DNA from: Echinarachnius parma
Taxonomy: Eukaryota > Echinodermata > Echinoidea > Clypeasteroida > Echinarachniidae
Direction: 5' to 3'
Length of the DNA stretch: 64,000 nucleotides
Assembly (NCBI GenBank): GCA_037951105.1
Contig: JBAMJV010003761.1
Location: 1-64,000, forward strand
Shown here: piece by piece, positions 41,601 to 55,600 of the stretch
Numbering within the stretch: the stretch's first letter is position 1
How the letters are laid out: every line of letters starts with the position of its first letter
Notes under the pieces: model-generated
What the model was told of the DNA's origin: nothing
The model's database searches: none
Seen by the model: only the letters and a program-made list of their open reading frames with translations
Made by a program: the position numbers and the translations under genes

Positions 41601-43642
41601 GTAGTGGAAGTGGTAATTTTGAGCCGTGCAGACTAAGTACCGTATTTGCCCGTGTATCAACTGCATCTGTGTATTACATGCACCCCCAACTTTGTGTTGT
41701 CATTTTAAGGAAAACAAATATTTTCCAGATGATAAAACTGTGCTGGGGATCAGTGTGACACGATTAAACTAAATATTTCAGGTTTTTCTCCCTAACTTTT
41801 GTAAAATCTTAGTACATAAAACAACACACACTTGTTTCTGAGTGGAGTGAAAAATAATGGAAAATCCTATCAAGCCTTAACAATATCCATGTATTAACCG
41901 CACCCCCCTTCATGTGGATTCGTCTGTCAGCATAAAGGTGTGGTAAATACACCGGCAAATACAGTTATGTAAAATATAACTTCATTGTGATTTTGTTAAT
42001 TTTCCTGTCAGGAGGAGCCATGTATGGACAAGTTCAGGGTATCATCTGTAACTCTCAGTCCGTCACAGATAGGGAAGAAGACTGAAGGCATGGTATCCAG
42101 TGTGTCGAGCAAGAATGGAGGTGAGATATCTATTGAGGATTTCAAAGAGAAAATTATCATATTTCAAAATTCGCAAAAGGAATATTATTATTGCAGTTTA
42201 TTGAGTATTAAGAAATTTCAAATTGCACTGTTTTACAATTGCTATTAATGCATATAACCACATGTGACACTGACATATCAAAATGGATGGAAAATCGAAC
42301 AGCATTGTTTCACAAACCTTAATCAATGCATTAAGTCACATGTGCTGGTTCACAACTGTGTACAAGCATGCTCAAGTTCTTGTGACTTTTAAATTGGTTC
42401 ATTTTGTCTTTAATCTGTGCTCATTCAGCCATGAAGTGATGAATATCTCTGATTTTCACACAAATGGACATAACCACTGTAGAAATATTGTGGTAAGATG
42501 ACATCTTGAAATAATTATTGTATCCCCCGAACCACTTCGGGGGATACTATGGATTTGGCCTCGTCGCGCCGCCGCGTCCGCCGCGTCCGCCGCGTCCGCC
42601 GCAGAGATTTTCTTGTGAACGCTCTACAGGTCCGAGTTCTTGTCCGATCATTTTCTAATTTGGTATGAAGGTGTATTAAGGAAAGAGGATGAAGCCTATT
42701 GATTTTGGTGTGGGGCGGAGTCCTGGTTGCCATGGTAACCATGATATAAAGAAATAGTTAAGATTACCTTGTGAACGCTCTACAGGTCCGAGTTCTTGTC
42801 CGATCATTTTTTAATTTGGTATGAAGGTGTAATAAGGAAAGAGGATGAAGCCTATTGATTTTGGTGTGGGGCGGAGTCCTGGTTGCCATGGTAACCATGA
42901 TATAAAGAAATAGTTAAGATTACCTTGTGAACGCTCTACAGGTCCGAGTTCTTGTCCGATCATTTTCTAATTTGGTATGAAGGTGTATTAAGGAAAGAGG
43001 ATGAAGCCTATTGATTTTGGTGTGGGGCGGAGTCCTGGTTGCCATGGTAACCATGATATAAAGAAATAGTTAAGATTACCTTGTGAACGCTCTACAGGTC
43101 CGAGTTCTTGTCCGATCATTTTCTAATTTGGTATGAAGGTGTATTAAGGAAAGAGGATGAAGCCTATTGATTTTGGTGTGGGGCGGAGCCCTGGTTGCCA
43201 TGGTAACCATGATATAAAGAAATAGTTAAGATTACCTTGTGAACGCTCTACAGGTCCGAGTTCTTGTCCGATCATTTTCTAATTTGGTATGAAGGTGTAT
43301 TAAGGAAAGAGGATGAAGCCTATTGATTTTGGTGTGGGGCGCGGTCCTGGTTGCCATGGTAACCATGATATAAATAAATAGTTAATATTACCTTGTGAAC
43401 GCTCTACAGGTCCGAGTTCTTGTCTGATCATTTTCTTATTTGGTATGAAGGTGTCTTAAGGAAAGAGGATGAAGCCTTTAGATTTTGGTGTGGGGCGGAG
43501 TCCTGGTTGCCATGGTAACCATGATATAAAGAAATAGTTAAGATTACCTTGTGAACGCTCTACAGGTCCGAGTTCTTGTCCGATCATTTTCTAATTGTAT
43601 CCCCCGAACCACTTCGGGGGATACTATGGATTTGGCCTCGTC

Positions 43643-43673
<31 letters not shown>

Positions 43674-46600
43674 GTCCGCCGCGTCCGCCGCAGAGATTTT
43701 CTTGTGAACGCTCTACAGGTCCGAGTTCTTGTCCGATCATTTTCTAATTTGGTATGAAGGTGTATTAAGGAAAGAGGATGAAGCCTATTGATTTTGGTGT
43801 GGGGCGGAGTCCTGGTTGCCATGGTAACCATGATATAAAGAAATAGTTAAGATTACCTTGTGAACGCTCTACAGGTCCGAGTTCTTGTCCGATCATTTTT
43901 TAATTTGGTATGAAGGTGTATTAAGGAAAGAGGATGAAGCCTATTGATTTTGGTGTGGGGCGGAGTCCTGGTTGCCATGGTAACCATGATATAAAGAAAT
44001 AGTTAAGATTACCTTGTGAACGCTCTACAGGTCCGAGTTCTTGTCCGATCATTTTCTAATTTGGTATGAAGGTGTATTAAGGAAAGAGGATGAAGCCTAT
44101 TGATTTTGGTGTGGGGCGGAGTCCTGGTTGCCATGGTAACCATGATATAAAGAAATAGTTAAGATTACCTTGTGAACGCTCTACAGGTCCGAGTTCTTGT
44201 CCGATCATTTTCTAATTTGGTATGAAGGTGTATTAAGGAAAGAGGATGAAGCCTATTGATTTTGGTGTGGGGCGGAGCCCTGGTTGCCATGGTAACCATG
44301 ATATAAAGAAATAGTTAAGATTACCTTGTGAACGCTCTACAGGTCCGAGTTCTTGTCCGATCATTTTCTAATTTGGTATGAAGGTGTATTAAGGAAAGAG
44401 GATGAAGCCTATTGATTTTGGTGTGGGGCGCGGTCCTGGTTGCCATGGTAACCATGATATAAATAAATAGTTAATATTACCTTGTGAACGCTCTACAGGT
44501 CCGAGTTCTTGTCTGATCATTTTCTAATTTGGTATGAAGGTGTCTTAAGGAAAGAGGATGAAGCCTTTAGATTTTGGTGTGGGGCGGAGTCCTGGTTGCC
44601 ATGGTAACCATGATATAAAGAAATAGTTAAGATTACCTTGTGAACGCTCTACAGGTCCGAGTTCTTGTCCGATCATTTTCTAATTTGGTATGAAGGTGTC
44701 TTAAGGAAAGAGGATGAAGCCTATTGATTTTGGTGTGGGGCGGAGTCCTGGTTGCCATGGTAACCATGATATAAGGAAATAGTTAAGATTACCTTGTGAA
44801 CGCTCTACAGGTCCGAGTTCTTGTCCGATCATTTTCTAATTTGGTATGAAGGTGTATTAAGGAAAGAGAATGAAGCCTTTTGATTTTGGTGTGGGGCGGA
44901 GTCCTGGTTGCCATGGTAACCATGATATAAAGAAATAGTTAAGATTACCTTGTGAACGCTCTATAGATCCGAGTTCTTGTCTGATCATTTTCTAATTTGG
45001 TATGAAGGTGTATTAAGGAAAGAGGATGAAGCCTATTGATTTTGGTGTGGGGCGGAGTCCTGGTTGCCATGGTAACCATGATAACCATGATATAAAGAAA
45101 TAGTTAAGATTACCATGTGAACGCTCTACAGGTCCGAGTTCTTGTCCGATCATTTTCTTATTTGGTATGAAGGTGTATTAAGGAAAGAGGATGAAGCCTA
45201 TTGATTTTGGTGTGGGGCGGATTCATGGTTGCCATGGTAACCATGATATAAAGAAATAGTTAAGATTAACTTGTGACCGCTCTACAGGTCCGAGCTCCGC
45301 AAGAGCTCCGCAAGTTAGCAAAGGCCTCGCCGCTGACGCGGCTCAGTCCAGCGATCACTGCTGTAAGCGCACATCGCCTTGTCTATTAATCAGACCCTGC
45401 TCGGAGGACAAACAGCGCGCGAGGCCTTGCCCAAAGGCTACTGCCAGCCTAGTAGAACAACGTACACCACCAAACTTGTTCAGTTCACAATATTACAACC
45501 CACAAAAGTGCAATGCAATTGGTTCGGGGGATACATGTGCTCGGCTGCGCGACCCGCCGAGCGCGCAATTTCTAGTTGTTGATGAAATTATGAGCAGTTG
45601 TTTAGGGGCGTAGTTACTTATTTTGTTCGGTTTAGAACAAGTTTCACTTTGAACAAAATTAAGGCTTTTTTTTTAGAGGAAATAATAAGACAAAACCACC
45701 AGCATTTTTGGATTGGTGTTAACATATTTCATAACCAAACTTGAGACAACCAACATCCCACAATCATTGAACTTAACAACAAACTTGATTACCATAGTTG
45801 TTTTGTTTGTAGTGACCAACTTAGGCCATTAAGAGACCTAGGAATACTGCTTCACAATCAGGGCTTGTTCTTGGTAAGACGACAGACGGTAGGAAAATAT
45901 GAAGGGAAGTCAGAGGCTGAATTAGGAAGAGATGTGAAGATGAAACTCCAGTATTGATGATTAAGACTCTAATTTATATCTTCATATTTGTAGCTACACC
46001 AAATTCAGAGAATTTCAAGAGACCCAGGAGTACTGCTTCACGATCGGGGAGTAGTCTTGGCAAGAAGACTCCAGGATCAATAGTAAGGGAAGACGAACAA
46101 GGCTGATTCAGGAAGAGATGTGAAGATGAAACTGCAGTGTTAATCATAAATCTCTGTTTTTTTTCTTTGTAGCTACACCAAATTCAGAGAATTTCAAGAG
46201 ACCCAGGAGTACTGCCTCTCGATCGGGGAGTAGTCTTGGCAAGAAGACTCCGGGATCGACGGTAGGGGAAGATGAAGAGATGAAGGAGGCTGATTCAGGA
46301 CGAGGGGTGAAGAGGAAACTGCACTTCAGTCCCAACCAGCTGAGGGAGGCTCTGCAGATACTCAAGAAGAGAAAGGTCAGGGAACTTGCCCATATCCTTG
46401 TGTTTTGCTCATATATTTGATTCTTTAAGCAGAGCACAAACAGAGCCTACTTGACGAGATCCAACTGTTTTTCAGTCAGGCTAGATTTGGGCCAGATCAG
46501 TTGAATCAGCCTTGACTTGACATCTGGCAATATTGAAGTCATGTGGCGACCCATACAGAGCCAATCCGTCTTAAAACCAGTTTGATCATGTCGAGTAGGC

Positions 46601-49600
46601 TCTTTATGCATTTGGCTAAAGGTGGTTTCCACTTTCCCATGATAAGATTTAAAGCTTGCAACAAGATGTGACTTTTCGCCAAAATTTTGAACATGTAAGT
46701 GTTCAAAACTGTAAAAAAACTCTTCTTTTTTTTATGTGTCTGATGACTGGGGTTATAATAATGAATATATGTAAAGTGCTGAGAGATGATGATTAATCGA
46801 ATTGGGCGAATTAAAGCAAAAGACCTGAGATGTAATGCAAGCCATCAATGATTAAATACAATGTTCTTTTCTCCCCTCTCCAAACACCAGTTGTCTTCTC
46901 AACACCTCCCTCTAGTACCCTACACCATGACGCTTCCAAGGCCAACAAAAACATTCAAGGTAGGAACAGGGAATTTATGCATTTATAAACTTTATTGTAA
47001 TAAAAAAAAAATTTGTTAAGTAATATTCGTGAAAGAGCTAACTTTTACATTTGTACACATTGTAGCATTATTTGTATTCTATTTGAAGTTTTTTTTTCAA
47101 CCATGTTTTAATATTTTAATGCAAAAAGGAACAACAAAAATATAAAAAGTGAAAATAAGATGAAACTCAATTTCGTGAGAATTTTTTACTATCCAGTGTG
47201 CTTCCGATGAGTGCAAGTCGCGTCCATTCCACACAAACCTCAACAACTTTGTGGAGGCAGTAACGGAGGAAAAGCAATGGCAAGAAGCCCTGACTTGCGT
47301 GGCGTCGTCCATTTCGACCGAGTTCTATCCCCCACCTGATGTACTACATAACATTATGATGCAGATATTGCAGGTGAGTGCCTTATAATGCTACCTATTT
47401 TCTCAGGCTAACTCTTGAATTGTGATTTCTTTCATATACAAATTTATCTTGCAACTTGAGATTTTTTGACATGGAGAAGAAGGACAGTATCTTTAAAATA
47501 AATCTGAATAAAGATTTAAATAAATTGAAATCTAAAACATTCAGATATACTTTATTTGTAGGCCCTTTCAAAAATATTGTGTGCGTATGATTCTCGTTAT
47601 GTTGCGTACAACAATATATTTTAGTCACATACATAATACAAGAGTGTATGGAAATCTGTGCATCATATACTAACTGAATTGTATGTAAGGATAAACTAAC
47701 ATCCCTCAAAAAGCAATTGCAGCAAACATTTAACTCTCTCTTTTTTTCCCTGAATATATTTTGCAACCCAAAATGAAATTCATTATTTAACCATCATCAA
47801 GTGCGGAAATGCTCCACCGCGGGTCACCATTTTAAACTAGGCTAGCTTGCACGCATTGCATAACACTGCGCCAATGTGTATTAAGCACCATGTGCAAGGC
47901 ATTCGCAACATGTACAATTATACCTTTTAAAGTGAAAGAGTATCGTGAACTAAATATCTGTATTCACTTTCCCCGTCCTAGAATGAGAGTCTTCAAGTAT
48001 GCAGAAAAGCAATCCACATTCTCAGGCAAGTCTTGTGTCTACACAGTCCTGGCAGTCATGTGTCGTTAGCCAAACTCTATCTCCAGGCAATGGCGCCCCC
48101 TAGTGGTCCGAACGGACACAGTTACCACAACGCACACTGGACCTTCCTAGACGCTGTCATCAAGTAAGATATATTTTTAGACGCTCTGTTTTTCCAATTA
48201 GCTGCCTAGACTTTTTCTGTAGAATTACTAAATTCGAATTTTTTGCCAAAATTAAATCAATTTAGGTTTTAGGACAGTCATCACAACGTACACTGGACCT
48301 TCCTAGATGCTATTATATAGAGCTGCCTTGATATTTTTAGTTAAATTACTAGAATCTAATGCTTTGCCACAATTAACTCAGTGTTTATAGTCTTTATACT
48401 GCATCCTGTCTGGGATTTATTTATCTTGTCCATAACGAGTCATCAGAGTTTATCCGAACAGATTTTACTTATATCTGACTATTTCCATCCAAAGAAATAA
48501 CATTTATAATCGAGTCCATTCATTGATAGACAATGTTTTTGTTTATTCAACAAGAACATATTTTGTTGTAAGATAGATTATGATTGGTGGGTGTCATAAA
48601 AATAAAAATTTCTCAATATTAGTTATGCTGGGGGTCATATGGGTACTATAATTAATGAAAATTAGTAAAGGTGTGCTATTCTTCTGTTAGCACTGATCAT
48701 TTTCATTCTAATGATACATGCCTAACATTTACTTCCCAAACCAAAACTCTTCATTATAGGAGAGCCCTTGATGGTCAGCAGGTCAACATGAATGCCCCTG
48801 AGCACAAGGACGAGCGCTCGGTCAAGGTTGCCATGGAAACAGCTGAGAGTCTCCTGCACTTTCTGGTGGCTGTGATGGAGGATGACTACCTGGCTGCAGT
48901 CCGGAGGTCTGCCATCATTTTTTCCACCAAAAAACTGTCTCTCTGTAAAAACAGATTATATATAGTGATTTGCTGTTTGAATCTACATCCATTTTGTATA
49001 ATTTCATTGTGTCCACTAGTAAAATCATAATTGAAACGCTTTTTGGATAAGGATTAGCGTAGGTTTATATGTCAACTCTTCCACAAATTGTTTCACAGAA
49101 AATAAACAAACTGTGAAGTAGATAACATTGCTGAAACAGTATTTTTTTTAAAGCATATATGCCCTTTAATCATGAATATATTCTAATATCAAAGAAACAT
49201 CAAGTTCTTGGATGTTATTTTAATGTCTCAAATATTTGCATGTTTGCGCTTTGAATATGTTTTATTCCAAGGCTACAAATGTTGTAACACATTTTGAAGG
49301 CATACTTAGAACTTAAACTCTTTGTGAAACACCCCCAGGAGTACTTTATAACTCCCAAGTCCCCCTTTTTATCACTTTGAATTCAGATTGAAAGCTCTGC
49401 AAACAGAAAAGACAGAAGTGTTATGGCCGTCCAGCTTGGAGCAAAACATCCAGGAATACTATCTCACAGTTCTAGTAATAAATAAAAAATAATATACTCG
49501 ATTTATATAGCGCCTGATATGATTGATAATCATCTCTAAGCGCTTTACAGTGATATTATTACCCCGGTCATAGGATACAATGCAAACTAGCACACATTAT

Positions 49601-52600
49601 GTGCACCATCTCCACTCCCTGGGGAGCATTCTAGTAAACTTAATGGTTTAAAATCCCCTTTTACCATTACTTCTCAAAAGGGGAAATGGTTTAAAATCCC
49701 CCTTTTTTCCCCATCACTTTTCAGAGTTGAAATCTCTACAGACAGAAGAGACAGGAGGGATCCAGGGCAATGCATTCTGGGACAAGTGCTATGGCCATCC
49801 AGCTTGGAGCAAGCGTCGAGGAAGGTTCCGATCAATGCAACGGAGTTGATCAAGTACTTTGTGAAGGCTGTCAAGATGGCCACCGAGTGTAGTGATTGGG
49901 TATGTGCATATAAATAATACATAAATTTAGGAATTGGGTAAGATAATAGAAATGAATATACTTGTAGTACTTGGTTGAGATCATACATTTAATACACATG
50001 GGCATACTTTCACATTTTGCCGGTGAGCTGAGGTTTGTTGCCTGAATGTCACCTTTCCTGTTTTTCACCTGATAAGCAAAAAACAACAACAAAATAGGCC
50101 TTCACCACTTAGCTGGCCCAACATGATAATAATGATTTTGTCAGAATATCACTAACTTTTAGGTTAAATTACATGTCTTTGCCAACATTGGAGGTGCCTT
50201 TTGCCAGAAGTTGTCAGTATAGAAACTCTTAGATGATATTGCTAATTATACAAAAAGAGATCCTTTTAGTACGAAATGCCTACTCCAGATAAGTACAGTT
50301 AATGACTAAGAAAACATGTTAACTTCGCCCTAATATGCAAAATAGATTTTGGATAAAACTAAGCTAGTGATGTCTTATTAATTACGGACCCTGGTCTATT
50401 GAGCTGTAACTTTTCTGTGTTACTCCCAGATCCCAGTGACAAATCTGATATCCCTGCTGGTTGAGATGACTGCAGAGGTCTCGTCCTGGCTTGGGGAGAA
50501 GTCATCCTGGAAGAATCCACAGAAGGGTCGCAACGAAGCCAGGAGAGAGTTCTGTGGCAAACTGGCTTCCACAGCCAAAGAAGGTCAGTAGATTATGATG
50601 GTGATGATGGTGCTTGTGATAGTGGTGATGGTGATGACAATGATGATGATGATGACCTTGTTTCGGTTTTGAGAGGGTGTCCTGGAAGCAGTGGCGCCGA
50701 TTCCATCCGAAAACACAGTGCGTTGGGGGGGGCGAGCATTGTTTGTGAACAATGCTCTGCCCCCCCAATGCATTGTGTTTTCGGTGGAATCGGCGCGCCT
50801 GCCTGGAAGATCCCACAGAAGGGAGGCAGCGAAGCCAGGAGAGAGTTCTGTGACAAACTGGCTTCCACAGCCAAAGAAGGTCAGTAGATTATGATGGTGA
50901 TGATGATGATGGTGCTTGTGGTAGTGGTGGTGGTGATGACAATGATGATGATGATGATGACCTTGCTTCGGTTTGGAGAGGGTGTCCTGGAAGATCCCAC
51001 AGAAGGGAGGCAGCGAAGCCATGAGAGAGTTCTGTGACAAACTGGCTTCCACAGCCAAAGAAGGTCAGTAGATTATGATGGTGATGATGATGATGGTGCT
51101 TGTGGTAGTGGTGATGACAATGATGATGATGATGACATGGCTTCGGTTTGGAGAGGGTGTCCTGGAAGATCCCACAGAAGGGAGGCAGCGAAGCCAGGAG
51201 AGAGTTCTGTGACAAACTGGCTTCCACAGCCAAAGAAGGTCAGTAGATTATGATGATGATGGTGCTTGTGGTAGTGGTGATGGCAATGACAATGATGATG
51301 ATGATCTTGTTTCGGTTTGGAGGGGGTGTCCTGGAAGAATCCACAGAAGGGTCGCAACGAAGCCAGGAGAGAGTTCTGTGGAAAACTGGCATCAACAGCC
51401 AAAGAAGGTCAGTAGATTATGATGGTGATGATGATGGTGCTTGTGGTAGTGGTGATGGCAATGACAATGATGATGATGATCTTGTTTCGGTTTGGAGTGG
51501 GTGTCCTGGAAGATTGTTAGTTAATTGTCCACCATAATCTTTCATATCACAAAGGAATGTCATTGCAAAGCTTAATTTCATACTGTTTATCGTATTTAGA
51601 TGGTGTATTAGCAAGCAAGGCTTACCTAGAACTGCTCCTGTCTCAACTCAAGCCTGCCTGGCTACGCCAGGGAGTGGCAGGCTGTTTCTTACAGGGCTTC
51701 AATGACCAACTGCTTGGAGCAGATTCAACGTTCTGGGCAAACCAGCCAGTCACCATGAGGAAAATTGTGAGTAATGTTTTAACTTTTATTCCAAATTTTA
51801 ATTTGTTTGTTGATTCTCTGTTTGATTTCGGTTTATACATAAATTACAGTGATTGTTATGCTTGTAATTATCTATTCATCTACATAATACGTAATTGAAA
51901 GACTTGGTCCTTGATCTATCTAAATCTAGGTTAAATTTCTGTTTAATCTCATACTAATTGCAGTTATTGTAACTTTACTGTATATGTATATACAAACTAA
52001 AAGAGGTTATCTACATGTATGTACATCATGGGCTTAATGAAGAAGGTAAAGGTAATTTGTTCATGTTTTATAGTTATTTTGAACTGAACAATCTACTTTC
52101 TAAAAAGCAAAGGCATTGCTTTTTATCTAGGCCACCATCCACTCAAGCTCCCTGCCTATGATTGTTGTTCTGCTACATTAACGTACATTGATAGGTTATG
52201 ATTGCATTTTAATGGTTTCAATGTCTTTATATTTGAATGTTTGAACAAGATTAATTCTTTGTATTTCATTTTTATTGCAGAAATAAATCTGATTTTGCAT
52301 CAATAAAGATAAAAGAACAAGCAAGGTTCAAAAGCTTGGGGGGAAAAAAATCTATATCAGAATTCTTTTGTATTTTGTTGCAGGTGTCCTACTTCTTCTA
52401 CCTTGTCCCACCTGCACCGGCCAAGAAGGAGGAACAGGGAGATGTGAAGGGAAGTCCCCTCAAGACCATCAGGTACATCTTTTGTACACACTTTTGGCCC
52501 ACCCTGCAAGCCATTGAAAACCATTGAAAACTTCATCAGTATACATGTATTCAGCAACAAATCGAGCAGGACTACGTATCTTGATCGTTTTTTGTTAGGA

Positions 52601-55600
52601 TTGTCTTTATTTGGTCCAAATTTGGTTCAATATACACTACTCAAAAAAAAGTTAAGGATCACTTTTTATTTTGTGTATAATTTTAAAATGACATATTTTA
52701 CTCCTGTATGACCTCAAACACACTGTAATCAATATCACATTTGGTTCAGTTGTTGCATAATGTCTCTTGCATCATTTTTGTATTCCAATGAGGACACCAT
52801 CTAGTCAAACAAAAAATGAAAGAACTAGGTAAGACCTCACTCATAGCTTGGGAAAAAATACAAGTTAAGAAAAAAGTGATCCTTAACTTTTTTTGAGTAG
52901 TATATCTTTATTGTTATGGAAATGAAATTCAAATTTTGAAGTAATTTTGACCAAACTTACTTCATATACTTATTTCGGGAAAGTACTAAATTGTCTATTC
53001 TTCAGCTAAAAACTCAAATGTGAATGACTACAAATCACTCTGCCAGATAACAGCTGATATGGAACTGGTGAGAATGATGACCTGTGTCTTGCCTAACTCA
53101 AAGGGGACTTCACAGTCTAGACATTTCATGGATGTGATTCTAAGAATATTATCACCATGTGTTTCTAGGCATGTGATGACAGATTTGTATCAATTTATCA
53201 AAGTTCCTCAGTATGCCTGTTTCAACAGAGCCAAAGCTATTGTATTGGTGTAATATAAGTGTCCCGGTATACTCGTGCAATGTGAACTGATCCATGTCAA
53301 TTATGAGAACATACAGAAATTCATATTTACATTGAACCGACATTATTATGACTTTCTCTTCAATTCTCTTCTTTTTTATTCCCCTTAGCAATCAACCCCT
53401 CTGTGGAAAACAGAAGCTAGCAACGCCAAAGAAGAAAACAGCCAATGTTAACCGCAAGAATATGAGAGGTAGGTGAAAGTACTTTATGTTGCAGGTTGGA
53501 TAGCTGATTCAATTTATTGTCCCATTTCAAAGGAGCGAGTCTGGGTGCTTTTTGTTGACCCCACCAAGGTGTAGGGAGACTAAGGGATCCAAATTGCGTC
53601 CGTCTGTCCGTCCGTGACGCTTACAAAAATTTGAATAACTTTCCAACCCTGCATCTGTTTGTAAACGAACATGATTGGTAGGTGCCCTATATTGGCCTCC
53701 ATGATATTCTGGGGTCAAAGGTCACATAAGTAGGTCAAAGGTCAATTGAGGTCAAATGTGAAAGTTTACCTGCAAGAGTATATTAGGGTTGATATCTTTC
53801 CAACCCTGCATCCATTTGTAACCAAACTTGATTGCAGTATACAGTTGATAAAATGATACATATCCTACCCATGGGTCCCACTTTATACACCTGGGTAGAG
53901 AGGAGGTTAGTAGATGACTTGTTCGATGGACAAATACAATACACTGGTTTTGAACTCGAATCGCATGATTGGAAACTGAATGCTCTACCAATCTTGCCAC
54001 ATCAAATTTATTGTCAGGAAGACTAGAGATAAAAATAAGAGTGGGTAGGAGCCTAGCTTTCAATCCTAGCAGGATATTCGCCAGGGCAGAAGTGACAATT
54101 ACTACATGAAGACTGGACTATAAAGCTTTGACTAGAGAAGAAAATTACATTTCATTTTTAGGGGGTTACTACTTATCAAGCTCGCCTTATAAAGATAGCA
54201 TAATAATAATAATAATAAACATTTCTTATATAGCGCATATCACGCCTAGAATAGGGTCTCTATGCGCATAAGAAGAAAGCATGAAAGGATAAGTACAGAG
54301 ATAGGTAAGAGATGGAAAATAAGAAAGAAAGTCTAACACAAGTGACAGTGAAATAATACAAAAATACAAAAATAAAAATTTATATACGTATATTACTTCA
54401 AAAATAAGTGGGTTTTTAAACTGGTCCTAAACCTTTCAATAGAGTCTAATTGTTTTATGTTTTCAGGGAGATTGTTCCATAGTGTTGCTGCTGCAAATGC
54501 AAATGTACGTGCCCCATAAGATATTGTATTAAATATTGGACAAAGTAAGAGGGACTTACTCTGGGAGCGCAGATTCCTAGCAGGACGATATACTGTTAAT
54601 AAACTTTTAAGGTATTCGGGGCCCTGACCTTGCAAGGACAAGTATGCTAAAGAAAGAATTTTATATTGAATCCGAAATTTTACAGGGAGCCAATGTAACT
54701 CTTGCAAGATTGGAGTTACATGCTCATGTTTTTTGGCTCGTACAACCAATCTTGCAGCTGAATTTTGAATTCTTTGCAACTTGCTGATTTGCAGGTCTGG
54801 GAGCCCATACAACACACTATTACAATAATCAATTCGTGACATCACGTGTGCATGAACCAATCTCTCGGTGGCCTCTTTTGACAAATATTGCCGAACCGTG
54901 CCTATCTTATACAAAGCTAGTGAGGCAGATTTACATACATTATTCACATGTGCGTTCATTGCAAGATGTTTATCTAATTGAACGCCCAAGTCTCTCACAG
55001 AGTCAGTTGCAGTATTAACAACGGTTTCATCAATAATCACATTATCAATTTGTTGACATTGCCTGAACCTACTAACAAAATGCAAAACCTCTGTTTTTTC
55101 AGCATTTAATTTCAAATAATTTTGATGAGACCAATACTTAACATCGTGAGTGCAAGCCTGTAACCTAGATATTGCATCTAATTGAGTACCTTTTACTATG
55201 CATACATAAATCTGGGTATCGTCTGCATACAGCATTTTGATATTTGTTGTGCATTGAAGTCTATGTAGATTTTCAGGGCTCTTTTTTATAATTTTCAGCT
55301 TCTATTGGCATTGCTTGGGGTAAATCCCAGAGTATTTGTTTCCGTGCTTTTTTTACTGACTTGCAAAGGGATTTTTTTTTTCGCTTCCACGTAGGTGAAA
55401 CACCTCTCCACCAGGCTTGCATCAAAAACAATGCAGAAAAGGTTTGGGAGCTGCTTGCATCGCCATACATAGATCTGAATGCTCAGGATAATGCTGGCTG
55501 GACCCCACTGCACGAAGCCTGTAACCACGGCAACTTTGAATGCGTGCGAGAGCTGCTCAAGTTTGCACCCGGTGGCTTGAACATATCAGGTAACCCATCT

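Larger units (their letters stand above)
42240..45640 (+). mobile_element. Partial copy of element C centre, split by a Helentron-like element
   Basis: 42283-42520 matches the loop and right arm start of element C (GTTCTTGTGACTTTTAAATT, AAGATGACATCTTGAAATAA), and the match resumes at 45583 with GAAATTATGAGCAGTTGTTT. The sequence between is inserted. Confidence 0.75.

Noticed and set aside
42515-43831. Arg-rich open frames
   Set aside because: They read through the CCGCGTCCGCC microsatellite and the 156-bp satellite of the Helentron-like element.
42615-45430. CRISPR-like regular repeats
   Set aside because: Units are 156 bp with no spacer sequences and lie inside a eukaryotic transposon.
48907-49030. 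In-frame extension of SLF1 exon 10 to a stop
   Set aside because: It is hydrophobic and AT-rich and unlike SLF1; the GTCTGC donor, although weak, gives the phase needed for the conserved exon 11.
50502-51402. Overlapping minus-strand frames of 93-157 codons rich in His
   Set aside because: They are translations of the GATG microsatellite and the repeated exon 12 ends read on the wrong strand.
54393-55235. 280-codon minus frame as a host gene
   Set aside because: It is the C-terminal part of a LINE reverse transcriptase (YADD motif, WNNLP), truncated at its 5' end.
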